Assembly (NCBI GenBank): GCA_029237695.1
Contig: CM055265.1
Span: 76,704,013 to 76,768,012, forward strand
Reading direction: 5' to 3'
Origin: Conchocele bisecta
Lineage: Eukaryota > Mollusca > Bivalvia > Lucinida > Thyasiridae
DNA length: 64,000 nucleotides
The notes beneath the pieces were generated by a model. It had not been told where the DNA came from. It saw only the letters and a program-made list of their open reading frames with translations, and made no database searches. A program made the position numbers and the translations under genes. Shown piece after piece: positions 23,351 through 33,552 of the stretch (the stretch's first letter is position 1; the number at the start of each line of letters is the position of its first letter).

Positions 23351-24688
23351 ATGGATTCCAAAGCATTTAGCTTTAACTCTAATGCAAAGTACGCGGTCGG
23401 AGGTAAATACACGCAAAAAGACGTTGTTAATCCCCTTGTACACCCAACTGTAACAGTTAGACCGGACAGCGGCTTTGCCACCAACTTCCCCGACATCTTT
23501 TAACAATATAGGCTGCCCAAGATTACTACGATGGAGGCGGTAAAATGGGTGGAAAGCAACACCGATGCAGTTTAGGCAGAGTGAGTGAGTGGTGAGTGAG
23601 TGAATAGGGTTTAACGTCCACTTTTCTAACATAGAGGTACAAGCCTCTGGGAGTCTACACGCAGACGGGTCAACGGGGTCGTGTCCCGTATCCACCTATC
23701 CGAGGGGGGTAAATCCCAACTTCAGAACTCAATATTTACAGAACCAAATAAATTTCGCTGTATGGTGCACAACAGCCGGGTGTGGAGTTTCACATAAAGA
23801 CCATCTGACATCCAAGAATGTCATGCTCCGAAGTGTCTACAACTTTCATGCGTATTATACTATTAGAAGGATTCTCAAAGAACTAGGTATTTCACTACCT
23901 CAAGACGACGCCTGGGATCCCATTTCCAACGCATACGACCGTATGGCGTTTGAAAAACTGTGTAACGAATTTAACGTTTCAAAAGACGCGGACTGGAGAC
24001 ATAAAGCATTTCCTACCACCACCGGCCTAGATGTTAGATGTTAGATACGGGTCTAGGGTTCACGCAGGCCGGGGTTACTCGTCTCAACGACTCCATTCGC
24101 ACGTACGTCTGGGCCATCCTCGGCGCACAGAAGCAAACTCGCAGTTCTATACTGGGCACGGGAACGGCGTTTGATGCACAAGAACAATTATTGGCACTTG
24201 TAGAGGACGCCATCTCAGCTAGGGTGGAACTGGATAAGGCCATCCAGAATTATCAAGACGTTTTGCAGAATGCCAGCACCCCAGTAGACTATGTATCTGG
24301 AATAGGTCTTTATATGGCGCCGAGCAATATGATACTACGAGACGACCCGGTTGACGGTTACAATAATCAGATCGTAATCGCCACCGCCAATCAAAAAATC
24401 GGCCACAACGGTAACGTGAACACGGATATGATCGGGCGCGGAGTTGTAAGTGGAACCGATTTCATAAAACCCCCAATTCACGAATTGGCCACCCCATCAA
24501 GTTCATTTGAACCCGTTGTTTCACCCACAGCCCCAATTCACGAATTGAGTTCCCCCAATTCAATCGTCAGCAGTGTTGAAACACCAATCATCAACAATGT
24601 TGAAATTGGAAGCACAACACACGAGGAAGAGAAATTAGGGCTCGTCGTCGCCCTCGTGGTGATAGGACTACTCGCGCTTTGGTTTTAG
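23351..24688 (+). pseudogene. Conserved virion-associated protein of Polinton-like elements
   Basis: A protein of about 400 codons whose blocks I recognise as a widely copied, functionally unassigned family found with these capsid genes. The blocks are MDSKAFSFNSNAKYAVGGKY (23351 on); INFAVWCTTAGCGVS and YNFHAYYTIRRILKELG (23724-24044); and LNDSIRTYVWAILGAQKQTR, SILGTGTAFDAQEQLL and GIGLYMAPSNM (24038 on). It ends in two APIHEL/PPIHEL motifs and a C-terminal hydrophobic segment (LGLVVALVVIGLLALWF), which suggests a membrane anchor. Breaks are TAA at 23501, TAG at about 23573, an inserted repeat at about 23578-23705, and a frameshift at 24020-24040 where TGTTAGA is duplicated. The last 21 bases overlap the convergent gene at 24668-25933. 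Confidence 0.6.
23578..23705. repeat. GAGTGAGTGAGTG-headed insertion
   Basis: It begins with GAGTGAGTGAGTGGTGAGTG and separates two blocks of the virus-like gene in different frames. GTGAGTGAGTG-headed repeats are common in molluscs. The exact ends are uncertain and no target duplication is obvious. Confidence 0.45.
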
Positions 24689-25933
24689 GAACTCTCTGGC
24701 GGAGAATAGTAGGAGACCGGCGATTGCCACGATTAAAGCCCAAGTATTATTGGCGAGCCATCCGACCGTTTTTGATAATATAGATAACAAGTAAGAAACG
24801 ATACTTCCGATCAGTCCAGGTAGTGCGGCAGCCGCCTTTCCAGCTAATTTAGCTAGAAGATTGGCGAGGGCTTTTAGTTGTTTTTTTACCCACTCCTTGG
24901 CTCCACCGGATGGCGCGGGTGCTGGTGGTGGCGCGGGTGGTGGCGCCGCACCACCAGTGAAAGCTAGAACTATGGTTGATATAGTCATGCCGACAGCTGC
25001 GAGGATGCTTGCTATCGTGACGCCCTGCTCTCTGAACAGAGTGCGAAGACGCTCACCGAGTGTCGTGTCCTCGTGCAGAACCCTCGATATTGTTTCGCGG
25101 ATCCGACTTATTTGTGTGCGGAGAGCCTAACGGTTATCCGAGGCGGCCTCCAAGCGAGCTTCTCTTTCGTCCCACAAAGACCGCAGTCGTTCGGCGATCC
25201 GCTCGGTAGATTCTCTATCGTCACCGGCTTCCTCCAGTTTTCTTTCTTCTAGCGCGATATGTTCATCCAGCGCCGTGAGTTTGGAGAGGTTAAGGACCAG
25301 TTCGCCCCGGACCGTTTGTAGAGCCTTATCGAGTCCACGGAGTTCTCGAAGAGGTAACGGTGGGTCATCGTTGAGTATTTCGTTTTCGCTGAACGTGGTC
25401 TCCATCGTGTTAATAACGTCGGTGGCTATTTGCGGGACCTCGCTGAGCTCTACCGTTTCTATCGCGGTGGCCGTCTTCGCCATCGTTTCGTCGGTAGACT
25501 GTAGGGCCCCTACAGCGCGGGCCGGCATAATTGTTTTACCACGCGCCCAATCTGGAAATCCTAGTTCGTTCTTTATGATTTCGCCACCGCCCCGGTTTCC
25601 GGCAATGGTTTTTAGCGATAGGGGTTTACCGGTAATCATGTTGATGATCGGGATATTTGATGATTTTAGTCGCAACCTACCACGCATATCCAATTCGAAC
25701 TTGGAGTAGTCGCGACCGACAGACGGGACCAAACCGATTTCTGACAAATTGTTGTAGTAGTCGTTTACAGCTCCCTCAAGTAATTCCTGACTTTGACCAA
25801 CGCTGCTGTTAGCGCCACCTATTTCCTCGCCGGGTGTTTTCTCGAAGGTTGTGATGGAATCCTCGAAGTTATCATCATCATTATCCTCATCGTCTCTGCT
25901 CATTTCATCCATGTTAATATCGTAATCATCCAT
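24668..25933 (-). pseudogene. Virus-like acidic/coiled-coil/membrane protein, one TAG inside
   Basis: A single frame of 421 codons from ATG at 25933 to TAG at 24668, interrupted only by an in-frame TAG at 25127-25129. Order: an acidic N-terminus (DEMSRDDEDNDDDNFEDS); a globular part with YSKFELDMRGRLRLK and FPDWARGK; a long coiled coil (LTALDEHIALEERKLEEAG onward, continuing after the stop as ISRIRETISRVLHEDTTLGE); then RLRTLFREQGVTIASILAAV. A Pro/Ala linker follows (GGAAPPPAPPPAPAPSGG), then an amphipathic/hydrophobic tail (KEWVKKQLKALANLLAKL, then LPGLIGSIVSYLLSIL and WALIVAIAGLLLF). I recognise the family as a constant companion of these capsid genes; a membrane or pVI/fibre-like virion role is inference. 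A downstream ATG at 24988 could allow a C-terminal fragment of 106 residues. Confidence 0.6.
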
Positions 25934-26004
25934 CTTTACAATTTTCTTAAAATTAATTATCTATTAAAGACAAAACCATACGGGTTTAATAGTTTCACTA
26001 AATT
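25934..26004. promoter_or_regulatory. Divergent promoter region with TTTTAAGAAAATT motif
   Basis: The 71 AT-rich bases between two divergent start codons (minus-strand ATG at 25933, plus-strand ATG at 26005). On the minus strand it holds TTAATTTTAAGAAAATTGTA a few bases before the ATG. Nearly the same string lies directly before the ATG at 28141 and across the ATPase stop at 27913-27937. Repetition at gene starts suggests a shared promoter element of the virus-like module. Confidence 0.45.
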
Positions 26005-27299
26005 ATGTCTTCGAGTCAATACGGTCGCAAACTCAATCCATACCGCAGACTGCGTGAGCCCCTCGGGGCAAAAGGCGTGAGACAGAGAGTCGTTATTACG
26101 AACAACCCATCGACGATCGACCAGAACCAGCAGTTCTTAGTCCGCTTCCCCAACCTCGGAACTCACGACGTCATTGTGCCGGGTACTGTTCGCCTCGCTT
26201 TCACTATTTCGCTAACGTCGACGGACGCGGACCGAACCGTCGTTCAGAACCTGGGTCGCGCCATAGTCAAGAAGACTATGATAAAGATTTCTGGTAATGA
26301 GGTGATGTCGATCGACGACAGCGACGTCTACCATTGCTATCAGGACCTGTGGAAGACGGCACAAGAGCGCAAAACGCTGTCTATCAGGTATTGACACCAG
26401 CAAAAATAAGAACGTAACCAAACTTAGAATCGGGGCTGGTAACAAGGCAGATAACAACGCGAGTGACAACGCGGTCGCGGGCGCTTACGGCAACCGCTTC
26501 TACATCCCGCTCGACATTGAGTTGCTGGAGAGCCACATGCCCTACTATCAGAGTGCTTTGGCTGACTCCTCGAATACGAACTAACGTTCAACGACTACGG
26601 CCGAGTTCTCATAGCCACCGACATGTTATCGACGTATACGATCGACAATGTTTCGCTGGAGTACGACATGGTCACGATGCCCGAACTCGCGCGATTGATC
26701 AGAACCCAGTACGCCGGGCGCGTTGCCATACTTTACGACCGAGTTCTTCGCCATCGCAAGATGACGAAAGACAAAGGCGACACATTGTGGAATATTAATG
26801 TCAACGTACCCGCCCGCTCGATAAAAGTATACTGATGCTGTTTTGAGGATGCTCGGTTTCGCGTTCGTGCTAGAAAAACCGACAAGTTTCTATAACCCCA
26901 AAATCACGAAGGTAGAGGTGACGATCGAGGGAGTCCCCAATCAACTCTACAGCGCGGGTTCTTCGCGCGCACCAGCAGTGGGATGAAGTAAGAAAGCAGT
27001 TTGCTGCCGGCTCTAAGCGCTCTCCGAGGTTGCAGCAGTTGCCAAAGACCTGCATCTCTCGGCCGTCTCCCTCGCGGAGTTCCTGAATACCAAATACGCG
27101 TTATGGGCTAGACATGCGAGCCAGCGACGATGACCAAATACACGGTAGCGGACGCCAAGTTGAGAACGCTAGTGAGGGTGTGACGATCCAGATAACCAAA
27201 GAGGCGGACGGAGCCGGGCCATTGAACGTGTACTTATATATAATTACAGACGCACAACTGAACATCGAAGATGGCCGATACGTATCAGCGATCTACTAA
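26005..27299 (+). pseudogene. Major capsid protein (putative double jelly-roll)
   Basis: It begins MSSSQYGRKLNPYRRLREPL (ATG 26005) and ends VYLYIITDAQLNIEDGRY, stop 27297. Between these, segments such as YGNRFYIPLDIELLESHM, NDYGRVLIATDML, RTQYAGRVAILYDRVL, TLWNINVNVPARS, KITKVEVTIEGVPNQLY and ALWARHASQ lie in changing frames. I count about seven shifts (near 26380, 26566, 26843, 26886, 26962, 27028 and 27110). Size (about 430 codons), beta-rich content and position immediately before the packaging ATPase fit the capsid protein of Polinton/adintovirus-like elements, and I recognise the family. The fold call is inference. Amino-acid identity is well kept between breaks, unusual for an old pseudogene with this many indels. 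Its end overlaps the ATPase start by 29 bases. Confidence 0.6.
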
Positions 27300-27918
27300 A
27301 TTTAGCAATCAATACCAATTCACGATTGGAGATGCCCACTCTGCCATAATATTTGGGCAGACAGGATGTGGAAAAACGGTTTTCATCCTCGACTAACTCG
27401 AGGGGTCCTACCGCGATCCCTTTCGTCACATTGTGATCCTATGTCCCACTGTGCGGCACAACGATACTTATCAGCGGCCCCCGTGGATATGGACCGACCC
27501 TGAGGTATACGTTATTGACCCCGGTGATAGGCTTCACGATTGGTTGCGTGGTCTATACCAAAGATTCCAGGGTGAGCTCACCCTATATGTGATTGACGAT
27601 TGCTCGGCCAAGGCGGCGATGACCAAAAAGAAGGACATGCTCTCCGAGCTCGCATTTTCTGGCCGCCATGCGAGGCAAAGCGTATGGATCTCCACTCAAA
27701 AATACAACGCCGTCCTCAAGGATCAGCGCGAGCAAACGAAATGGGTCGCCCTCTTTCACTGCAAGGACCGAGACTCATTCGATGACTGTCTTCGAGAGAA
27801 TGACGTTATCCCAACGCGCGAGGAGCGCCTGGAGGTTCGACAGATGCTTTCCGAAACTAAGCACGCCAAGCTTCTGCTAAAGACTGATCAACCAACTGTT
27901 TATAAAGTTATCAATTAA
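27271..27918 (+). pseudogene. FtsK/HerA-type genome-packaging ATPase, one TAA inside
   Basis: 215 codons from ATG 27271 to TAA 27916. Walker A is GQTGCGKT (residues 29-36); Walker B is LYVIDD (residues 105-110), followed by CSAKAAMTKK; LSELAFSGRHARQS and VWISTQKY fit the sensor/arginine-containing segment; it ends TDQPTVYKVIN. This is the A32-like packaging ATPase that pumps DNA into capsids of Polintons and related viruses. The only break is TAA at 27394-27396 (codon 42), one base from a Leu codon (TTA), six codons after Walker A. The rest is intact and in one frame, so this is the best-preserved gene of the block. Its start lies inside the end of the capsid gene. Confidence 0.75.
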
Positions 27919-28140
27919 TTTTAAGAAAATTAGCAATTGCTGAACAATGCTGAAGAAATGCTTAGCAAATGTTGAACAAATGCTGAACAATGGTTAACAA
28001 TGTTAACAATTTGGTGCTCCGCTGCGAGCTTTGTTGCAAGCATAACGGTGATCATAAGTATCGGGTGGTGCCCTTGGCAATATGTTAAAGTGATGAGACT
28101 TGTTAGAATAATTAAATTTATTTTAAGAAAATTAGCAATA
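27913..28140 (+). promoter_or_regulatory. Spacer with duplicated TTTTAAGAAAATTAGCAA motif
   Basis: AATTAATTTTAAGAAAATTA occurs at 27913-27932 and TTTATTTTAAGAAAATTAGC at 28117-28136, the second ending a few bases before ATG 28141. Between them lie imperfect 13-14-bp repeats of TGCTGAACAA or GTTAACAA (27940-28008). A short hydrophobic frame also runs from ATG 28000 (MLTIWCSAASFVASITVII) in frame with 28141, so a longer N-terminus is possible. I prefer the promoter reading because the motif sits at other gene starts. Confidence 0.4.
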
Positions 28141-28353
28141 ATGAACTGCGACGAACTTCTCGATCAGCTAATGGAAGAAACCTCAACTCCGACTGCCGAC
28201 ATCCTGAAAGATAATGAAACATCAACTCCGACAGAGCAATCGGGGTTGACAATCGCGATTGGGGCCGATACGAATGAAAATGCGGCGCGACGCGAGAGGC
28301 TACACTCCCGTCTGCGATTCGCTTACCAAGAATTGCCATCCAGCGGTCCTTGA
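28141..28353 (+). CDS. Small hypothetical protein of the virus-like module, 70 aa
   Basis: MNCDELLDQLMEETSTPTAD at the start, with a duplicated ETSTPT motif, acidic then basic (NAARRERLHSRLRF). Unrecognised. It follows the ATPase on the same strand and starts right after the repeated promoter-like motif. Its last 15 or so codons come from the inverted terminal sequence of the adjacent putative insertion (from 28307). The natural C-terminus may therefore have been displaced to the right-hand block near 39045, where the frame continues into conserved sequence. Confidence 0.4.
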   Translation: MNCDELLDQLMEETSTPTADILKDNETSTPTEQSGLTIAIGADTNENAARRERLHSRLRFAYQELPSSGP

Positions 28354-28394
28354 ATTGCAATTCTTCCCCTCTGGAATTGCATTGGAATTGCAGT

Positions 28395-28545
28395 CTAATT
28401 GCGGTCCAAACGCGGTCCCGTTTTTGCGGTCATTCTTTCGCGATACCGTTTGTGCGGTCATTCTTTCGCGGTCCAGTTTGTGCGGTCATTCTTTCGCGAT
28501 ACCGTTTGTGCGGTCATTCTTTCGCTATTTGCGGTAAAAACTTAC
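28395..28545. repeat. GCGGTCATTCTTTCGC tandem repeats
   Basis: Four copies of about 28-34 bp (28425 onward), each GCGGTCATTCTTTCGCG followed by ATACCGTTTGT or GTCCAGTTTGT. The second set is at 30440-30542, and a single copy is at 38826. Confidence 0.75.
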
Positions 28546-29092
28546 CGTATCATCGCATAGTACAGTTTGTTTACATTATCAGTGATTATACAAACGTACT
28601 ATACGAATATTATACAAACATACGATATCCGTTCGTATATACGATATATCCGTACGGATATGGTATGAATATAAAGTGGGTCATCGTGTGGTTAAAATAT
28701 ACCGATGCACCGGTTCATTTCGAATGTAAACATCCGGTTTTCATTCGATCATCTGCCACAATTTTAAGTTTTTCAAAATGAAATACATTTTCAGTTTCTA
28801 CGATACAGAAACAATATTTAAAACTGAGGATGTGAAGTACTGTATCACAGTACATATACCTGTGTGTTCAATACATGATTCATCAGTAATTCATCACTGT
28901 ACTCCGTACCACCGCCGGGACACAAAACAATGATCCCCCACACGCACACCAGCCATCAACATTTGGCGTCCTAAAAGTTCCGGTCTATATCTCACAGTGG
29001 GAACAATGTGTATCACCACCAGTTTTTGTCTATGACTACACTACACCCACCCCCCCCCCACCCCGACCACACACTTCTGTCTGTAACGCAGG
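28546..29092. other. Non-coding spacer between subterminal repeats and satellite
   Basis: No gene. It contains an AT-rich segment with overlapping palindromes (28590-28665, such as TATCCGTACGGATA) and a C-tract at 29051-29060. It is duplicated at 30545-31100. Confidence 0.5.
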
Positions 29093-30325
29093 ATGACGTG
29101 GCCGACTGATCAAGTGCTAAACTAGTCCTGGTGCGATGACCGACTGATCAAGTGCTATACTAGTCTTGGTGCGATGGCCGACTGATCAAGTTCTAAACTA
29201 GTCGTGGTGCGATGACCGACTGATCAAGTGCTATACTAGTCTTGGTGCGATGGCCGACTGATCAAGTTCTAAACTAGTCGTGGTGCGATGGCCGACTGAT
29301 CAAGTTCTAAACTAGTCATAGTGCGATGGCCGACTGATCGAGTGCTATACTAGTCCAGGTGCGATGGCCGACTGAGCAAGGGCTAAACTAGTCTTGGTGC
29401 GATGGCCGACTGATCAAGTTCTAAGCTAGTCGTGGTGCGATGGCCGACTGATCAAGTTCTAAACTAGTCCTGGTGTGATGCCGACTGAGCAAGGGCAAAA
29501 ACTAGTCTTGTGCGATGGCCGACTGATCAAGTTCTAAACTAGTCCTGGTGCGATGGCCGACTGATCAAGGGTTAAACTAGTCTTGGTGCGATGGCCGACT
29601 GATCAAGTTCTAGACTAGTCCTGGTGCGATGGCCGACTGATCGAGTGCTATACTAGTCCTGGTGCGATGGCCGACTAATCAAGGGCTAAACTAGTCTCAG
29701 TGCGATGGTCGACTGATCAAGGGCTAAACTATTCCTGGTGCGATGGTCGACTGATCAAGTTCTAAACTAGTCCTGGTGCGATGACCGACTGATCAAGTTA
29801 TAAACTAGTCCTGGTGCGATGGCCGACTGATCGAGTGCTATACTAGTCCTTGTGCGATGGCCGACTGATCAAGTGCTAAAGTAGTCCTGGTGTGATGGCC
29901 GACTGATCAAGTTCTAAACTAGTCCTGGTGTGATGGCCGACTGATTGAGTGCTATACTAGTCCTGGTGCGATGGCCGACTGGTCAAGTGTTAAAGTAGTC
30001 CTGGTGTGATGGCCGAATGATCAAGTGCTATACTCGGCATGGCCGACTGATCACGTGCTATACTGGGCATGGTGAGATGGCCAACTGATCAAGTGCTATA
30101 CTGGGCATGGTGCAATGGGAGACTGATCAAGCGCTATACTAGTTATGGTGCGATGGCAGGCTGATCAAGTGCTGTACTAGTCCTGGTGCGATGGCCGACT
30201 GATCAAGTGCTATACTTGGCATGGCCGACTGATCACGTGCTATACTGGGCATGGTGAGATGGCCAACTAATCAAGTGCTATACGTACTGGGCATGGTGCA
30301 ATGGGCGACTAATTAAGCGCTATAC
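29093..30325. repeat. 38-bp satellite array, first block
   Basis: About 32 units of a 38-bp repeat with consensus close to GATGGCCGACTGATCAAGTG then CTATACTAGTCCTGGTGC. Variation is mainly at TTCTAAAC/TGCTATAC/GGGCTAAAC and at CCTGG/TTGG/ATAG, and some units are shortened. Several variant types alternate, which suggests higher-order units. It is interrupted at 30326 by the start of the duplicated flank. Confidence 0.9.
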
Positions 30326-31104
30326 TACACTCCCGCCTGCGATTCGCTTACCAAGAATTGCAATCCAGTGGTCGTTGAATTGCAATTCGTCCGCTCTGAA
30401 ATTGCAGTCTAATTGCGGTCCAATCGCGGTCCCGTTGTTGCGGTCATTCTTTCGCGATACCGTTTGTGCGGTAGTTCTTTCGCGGTCCAGTTTGTGCGGT
30501 AATTCTTTCGCGATACCGTTTGTGCGGTCATTCTTTCGCTATTTCCGTTAAAGACTTACCGTATCATCGTATAGTACAGTTTGTTTACATTATACAAACG
30601 TACTATACGAATATTATACAAAAACATACGATATCCGTTCGTATATACGATATATCCGTACGGATATGGTATGAATATACAATGGGTCATCGTGTGGTTA
30701 AAATATACCGATGTACCGGTTCATTTCGCATGTAAACATCCGGTTTTCATTTCAATCATCTGCCAAATTTTTAAGTTTTTCAAAATGAATAAATGTTCAG
30801 TTTTACGATACAGAAACAATTTAAAACTGAGGATTGTGAAGTACGGTATCACAGTGCATATACATGTGTGTTCAATACAGTAATTTCATCAAAATTCATC
30901 ATTGTACTCCGCACCACCGCCGGGGACACAAAACAAATGATCCCCACACACACGAGCCATCTACATTTGGGCGTCCTAAAAGTTCCGGCTATATCCCACA
31001 GTGGGAACAATGTTAATCACCACCACCACCAGTTTTTTGTCTATACTACACTACACACCCCCCCCCCCTCCCCCGACCACCACTTCTGTCTGTAACGCAG
31101 GATG
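30326..31104. repeat. Second copy of the satellite's left flank
   Basis: Homologous to 28301-29092 with small indels and a few substitutions. It joins directly to satellite on both sides, so duplication happened with the array as a unit or by unequal exchange within it. Confidence 0.75.
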
Positions 31105-32671
31105 ACGTGGCCGATTAATCAAGTGCTAAACTAGTCCTGGTGCGATGGCCGACTGATAAAGTGCTATACTAGTCTTGGTGCGATGGCCGACTGATAAAGT
31201 TCTAAACTAGTCTTGGTGCGATGGCCGACTGATCAAGTTCTAAACTAGTCGTGGTGCGATGGCCGACTGATCAAGTTCTAAACTAGTCATAGTGCGATGG
31301 CCGACTGATCGAGTGCTATACTAGTCCTGGTGCGATGGCCGACTGATCAAGGGCTAAACTAGTCTCGGTGCGATGGCCGACTGATCAAGGGCTAAACTAT
31401 TCCTGGTGCGATGGTCGACTGATCAAGTTCTAAACTAGTCCTGGTGTGATGGCCGACTGATCAAGTGCTATACTCGGCATAGCCGACTGATCACGTGCTA
31501 TACTGGGCATGGTGAGATGGCCAATTGATCAAATGCTATGCTGGGCATGGTGCAATGGGCGACTGATCAAGCGCTATACTAGTTATGGTGCGATGGCAGA
31601 CTGATCAAGTGCTCTACTAGTCCTGGTGCGATGGCCGACTGATCAAGTGCTATACTCGGCATGGCCGACTGATCACGTGCTATACTGGGCATGGTGAGAT
31701 GGCCAGCTGATCAAGTGCTATACTGGGCATGGTGCAATGGGCGACTAATCAAGCGCTATACTACTAATGGTGCGATGGCAGACTGATCAAGTGCTCTACT
31801 AGTCCTGGTGCGATGACCGACTGATCAAGGGCTACACTAGTCCTGGTGCGATGGCCGACTGATCAAGTGCTCTACTAGTCCTGGTGCGATGACCGACTGA
31901 TCAAGGGCTAAACTAGTCCTGGTGCGATGGCCGACTGATCAAGTTCTATACTAGTCCTGGTGCGATGGCCGACTGATCAAGGGCTACACTAGTCCTGGTG
32001 CGATGGCCGACTGATCAAGGGCTAAACTAGTCCTGGTGTGATGGCCGACTGACCAAGGGCTAAATTAGTCCTGGAGCGATGGCCGACTGATCTAGTTCTA
32101 TACTAGTCATGGTGAGATTGCAGACTGATCAAGTGTTAAACTAGTCCTGGTGGCTGGTGCGATGGCCGACTGATCAAGTTCTAAGCTAGTCCTGGAGCAA
32201 TGGCCGACTGATCACGTTCTAAACTAGTCCTGGAGCGATGGCCGATTGATCAAGTTCTAAACTAGTCCTGGTGCGATGGCCGACTGATCGAGTGCTATAC
32301 TTGTCCTGGTGTGATGGCCGACTGATCAAGGGCTAAACTAGTCCCGGTGCGATGGCCGACTGATCAAGTGCTATACTAGTCCTGGTGCGATGGCCGACTG
32401 ATCAAGTGCTATATTAGTCCTGGTGAGATGGTAAATTGATCAAGTTTTAAACTAGTCCTGGTGCGATGGCCGACTGATCAAGTTCTAAACTATTCCTGGA
32501 GCGATGTCCGACTGATCAAGTGCTAAACTAGTCCTGGTGTGATGGCCGACTGATCAAGTTCTAAACTAGTCCTGGTGCGATGGCCTACTGATCAAGTGCT
32601 AAGCTAGTCCTGGTGCGATGGCCGACTGATCAAGTGGTAAACTAGTCATGGTGCGATGGCCGACTGATCAA
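31105..32671. repeat. 38-bp satellite array, second block
   Basis: About 41 units of the same 38-bp repeat, including short CGGCATGGCCGACTGATCAC variants also present near the end of the first block. It ends abruptly at AAATCGCATGCCATAATAA where a reverse-strand Helitron-like 3' end begins. Confidence 0.9.
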
Positions 32672-32688
32672 ATCGCATGCCATAATAA

Positions 32689-33031
32689 CTAGATGGCCAT
32701 GGCCTGCATGTCGTGCCCGCCGAGTGTTATTGCAACAAATCTTCAGCCCGTCGACGTAAAAACGTGCCGCACCCGCCGAGGCTTTGATAGTATACCCAAA
32801 AACTTTAACTAAAAAACACTTTAACCAAAAACTTTATCCTGAATGCACACCAATGTGCCAACTATATCGCTCTGTCTGCAAGCGGGCCCAACACAAACTT
32901 TAAGGGAAATTTCAAAGTAATTTGACCGTGACATTGGGCACATTTAAATAATAATGAAAATGTGGGTGACAAATACACCGTATGTGAAGTTTCGAGTGAA
33001 TCGGTGAAGCGGTTTCAGAGATATAGTGTTC
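32689..33031 (-). mobile_element. Helitron-like copy, reverse strand
   Basis: On the reverse strand it ends GCAGGCCATGGCCATCTAG followed by T (CTAG 32689-32692) with the GGCCATGGCC hairpin. A degenerate start GGGCCCGCTTGCAGACAG lies near 32875-32892, and repeat-core sequence (TGACATTGGGCACA in inverted form) continues to about 33020. Confidence 0.55.
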
Positions 33032-33552
33032 TTAAAGGTACATGCCCACTCAGTAGGCACAAAATGTTCTTTATATCAGAGACATCATCTGAGACATTTT
33101 CGGGCAAAATAAACATTAATTCACCATTAATACACATATTTATTGGCATTATTATACATTTTATATCAGACGTAAATTTCCACACTGCTATCAGGGGCGA
33201 TAACCGTGTTTCCTTAAAATGTTACCAAGACATTACTATTTATTTTTTGATGTGCAATGATCATACTTTATAATCTGTCGAAAACATTATTTTTTCAGAG
33301 AAACACATTTAATTAGTATAAGTAATTAAAGAATATCATGCCCCATTTGCCTATGAAAATAGCCTGATATCACCGCGTGTCACTATCAGTGAAATAAACA
33401 TTTCTAAATGATTATATCCATATAACGGGCACTCATAATGTTTAGAACTGGTGGAATAGTGACAAAATTATACACTTATTTAATTCCTACAAATAACTGA
33501 GAATACACATAACTTTAATTGTTGTGTCTACTGAGTGGGTATGTACCTTTAA
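33032..33552. mobile_element. TTAA-flanked MITE (AAGGTACATGCCCACTCAGT)
   Basis: Terminal inverted repeats TTAAAGGTACATGCCCACTC and GAGTGGGTATGTACCTTTAA, with TTAA at both ends as in piggyBac-type insertions. It is 521 bp and non-coding. Related copies lie at 35491-35996 and 58000-58292 (right half), with right halves also inside the duplicated segment at 33760-33930 and 34460-34630. Confidence 0.65.

Larger units (their letters stand above)
28301..30325. repeat. 2.0-kb tandem duplication, first unit
   Basis: From TACACTCCCG at 28301 onward the sequence repeats from 30326 (offset 2025). It has the same order: GAATTGCAATTC region, GCGGTCATTCTTTCGCG repeats, a palindromic AT-rich ATACGATATATCCGTACGG zone, a C-run, and then the 38-bp satellite. 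The second unit extends to about 32671. Confidence 0.7.

Noticed and set aside
24034..24044. Stop-start overlap at 24038 as translational coupling of two genes
   Set aside because: TGTTAGA is duplicated exactly there and conserved blocks lie on both sides; a 7-bp duplication frameshift in one gene is simpler.
25275..25709. 144-codon plus-strand frame
   Set aside because: Antisense shadow of the 421-codon virus-like protein; composition is Ser/Arg-rich and not protein-like.
25127..27396. Alternative genetic code (TAA/TAG read as an amino acid) in the virus-like genes
   Set aside because: Only two isolated stops occur in otherwise open frames, the TAA replaces a likely Leu codon, and other genes have true frameshifts and use TAA/TAG as normal ends.
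29093..32671. CRISPR array or gene with 38-bp repeats
   Set aside because: The units abut with no unique spacers; it is a satellite.
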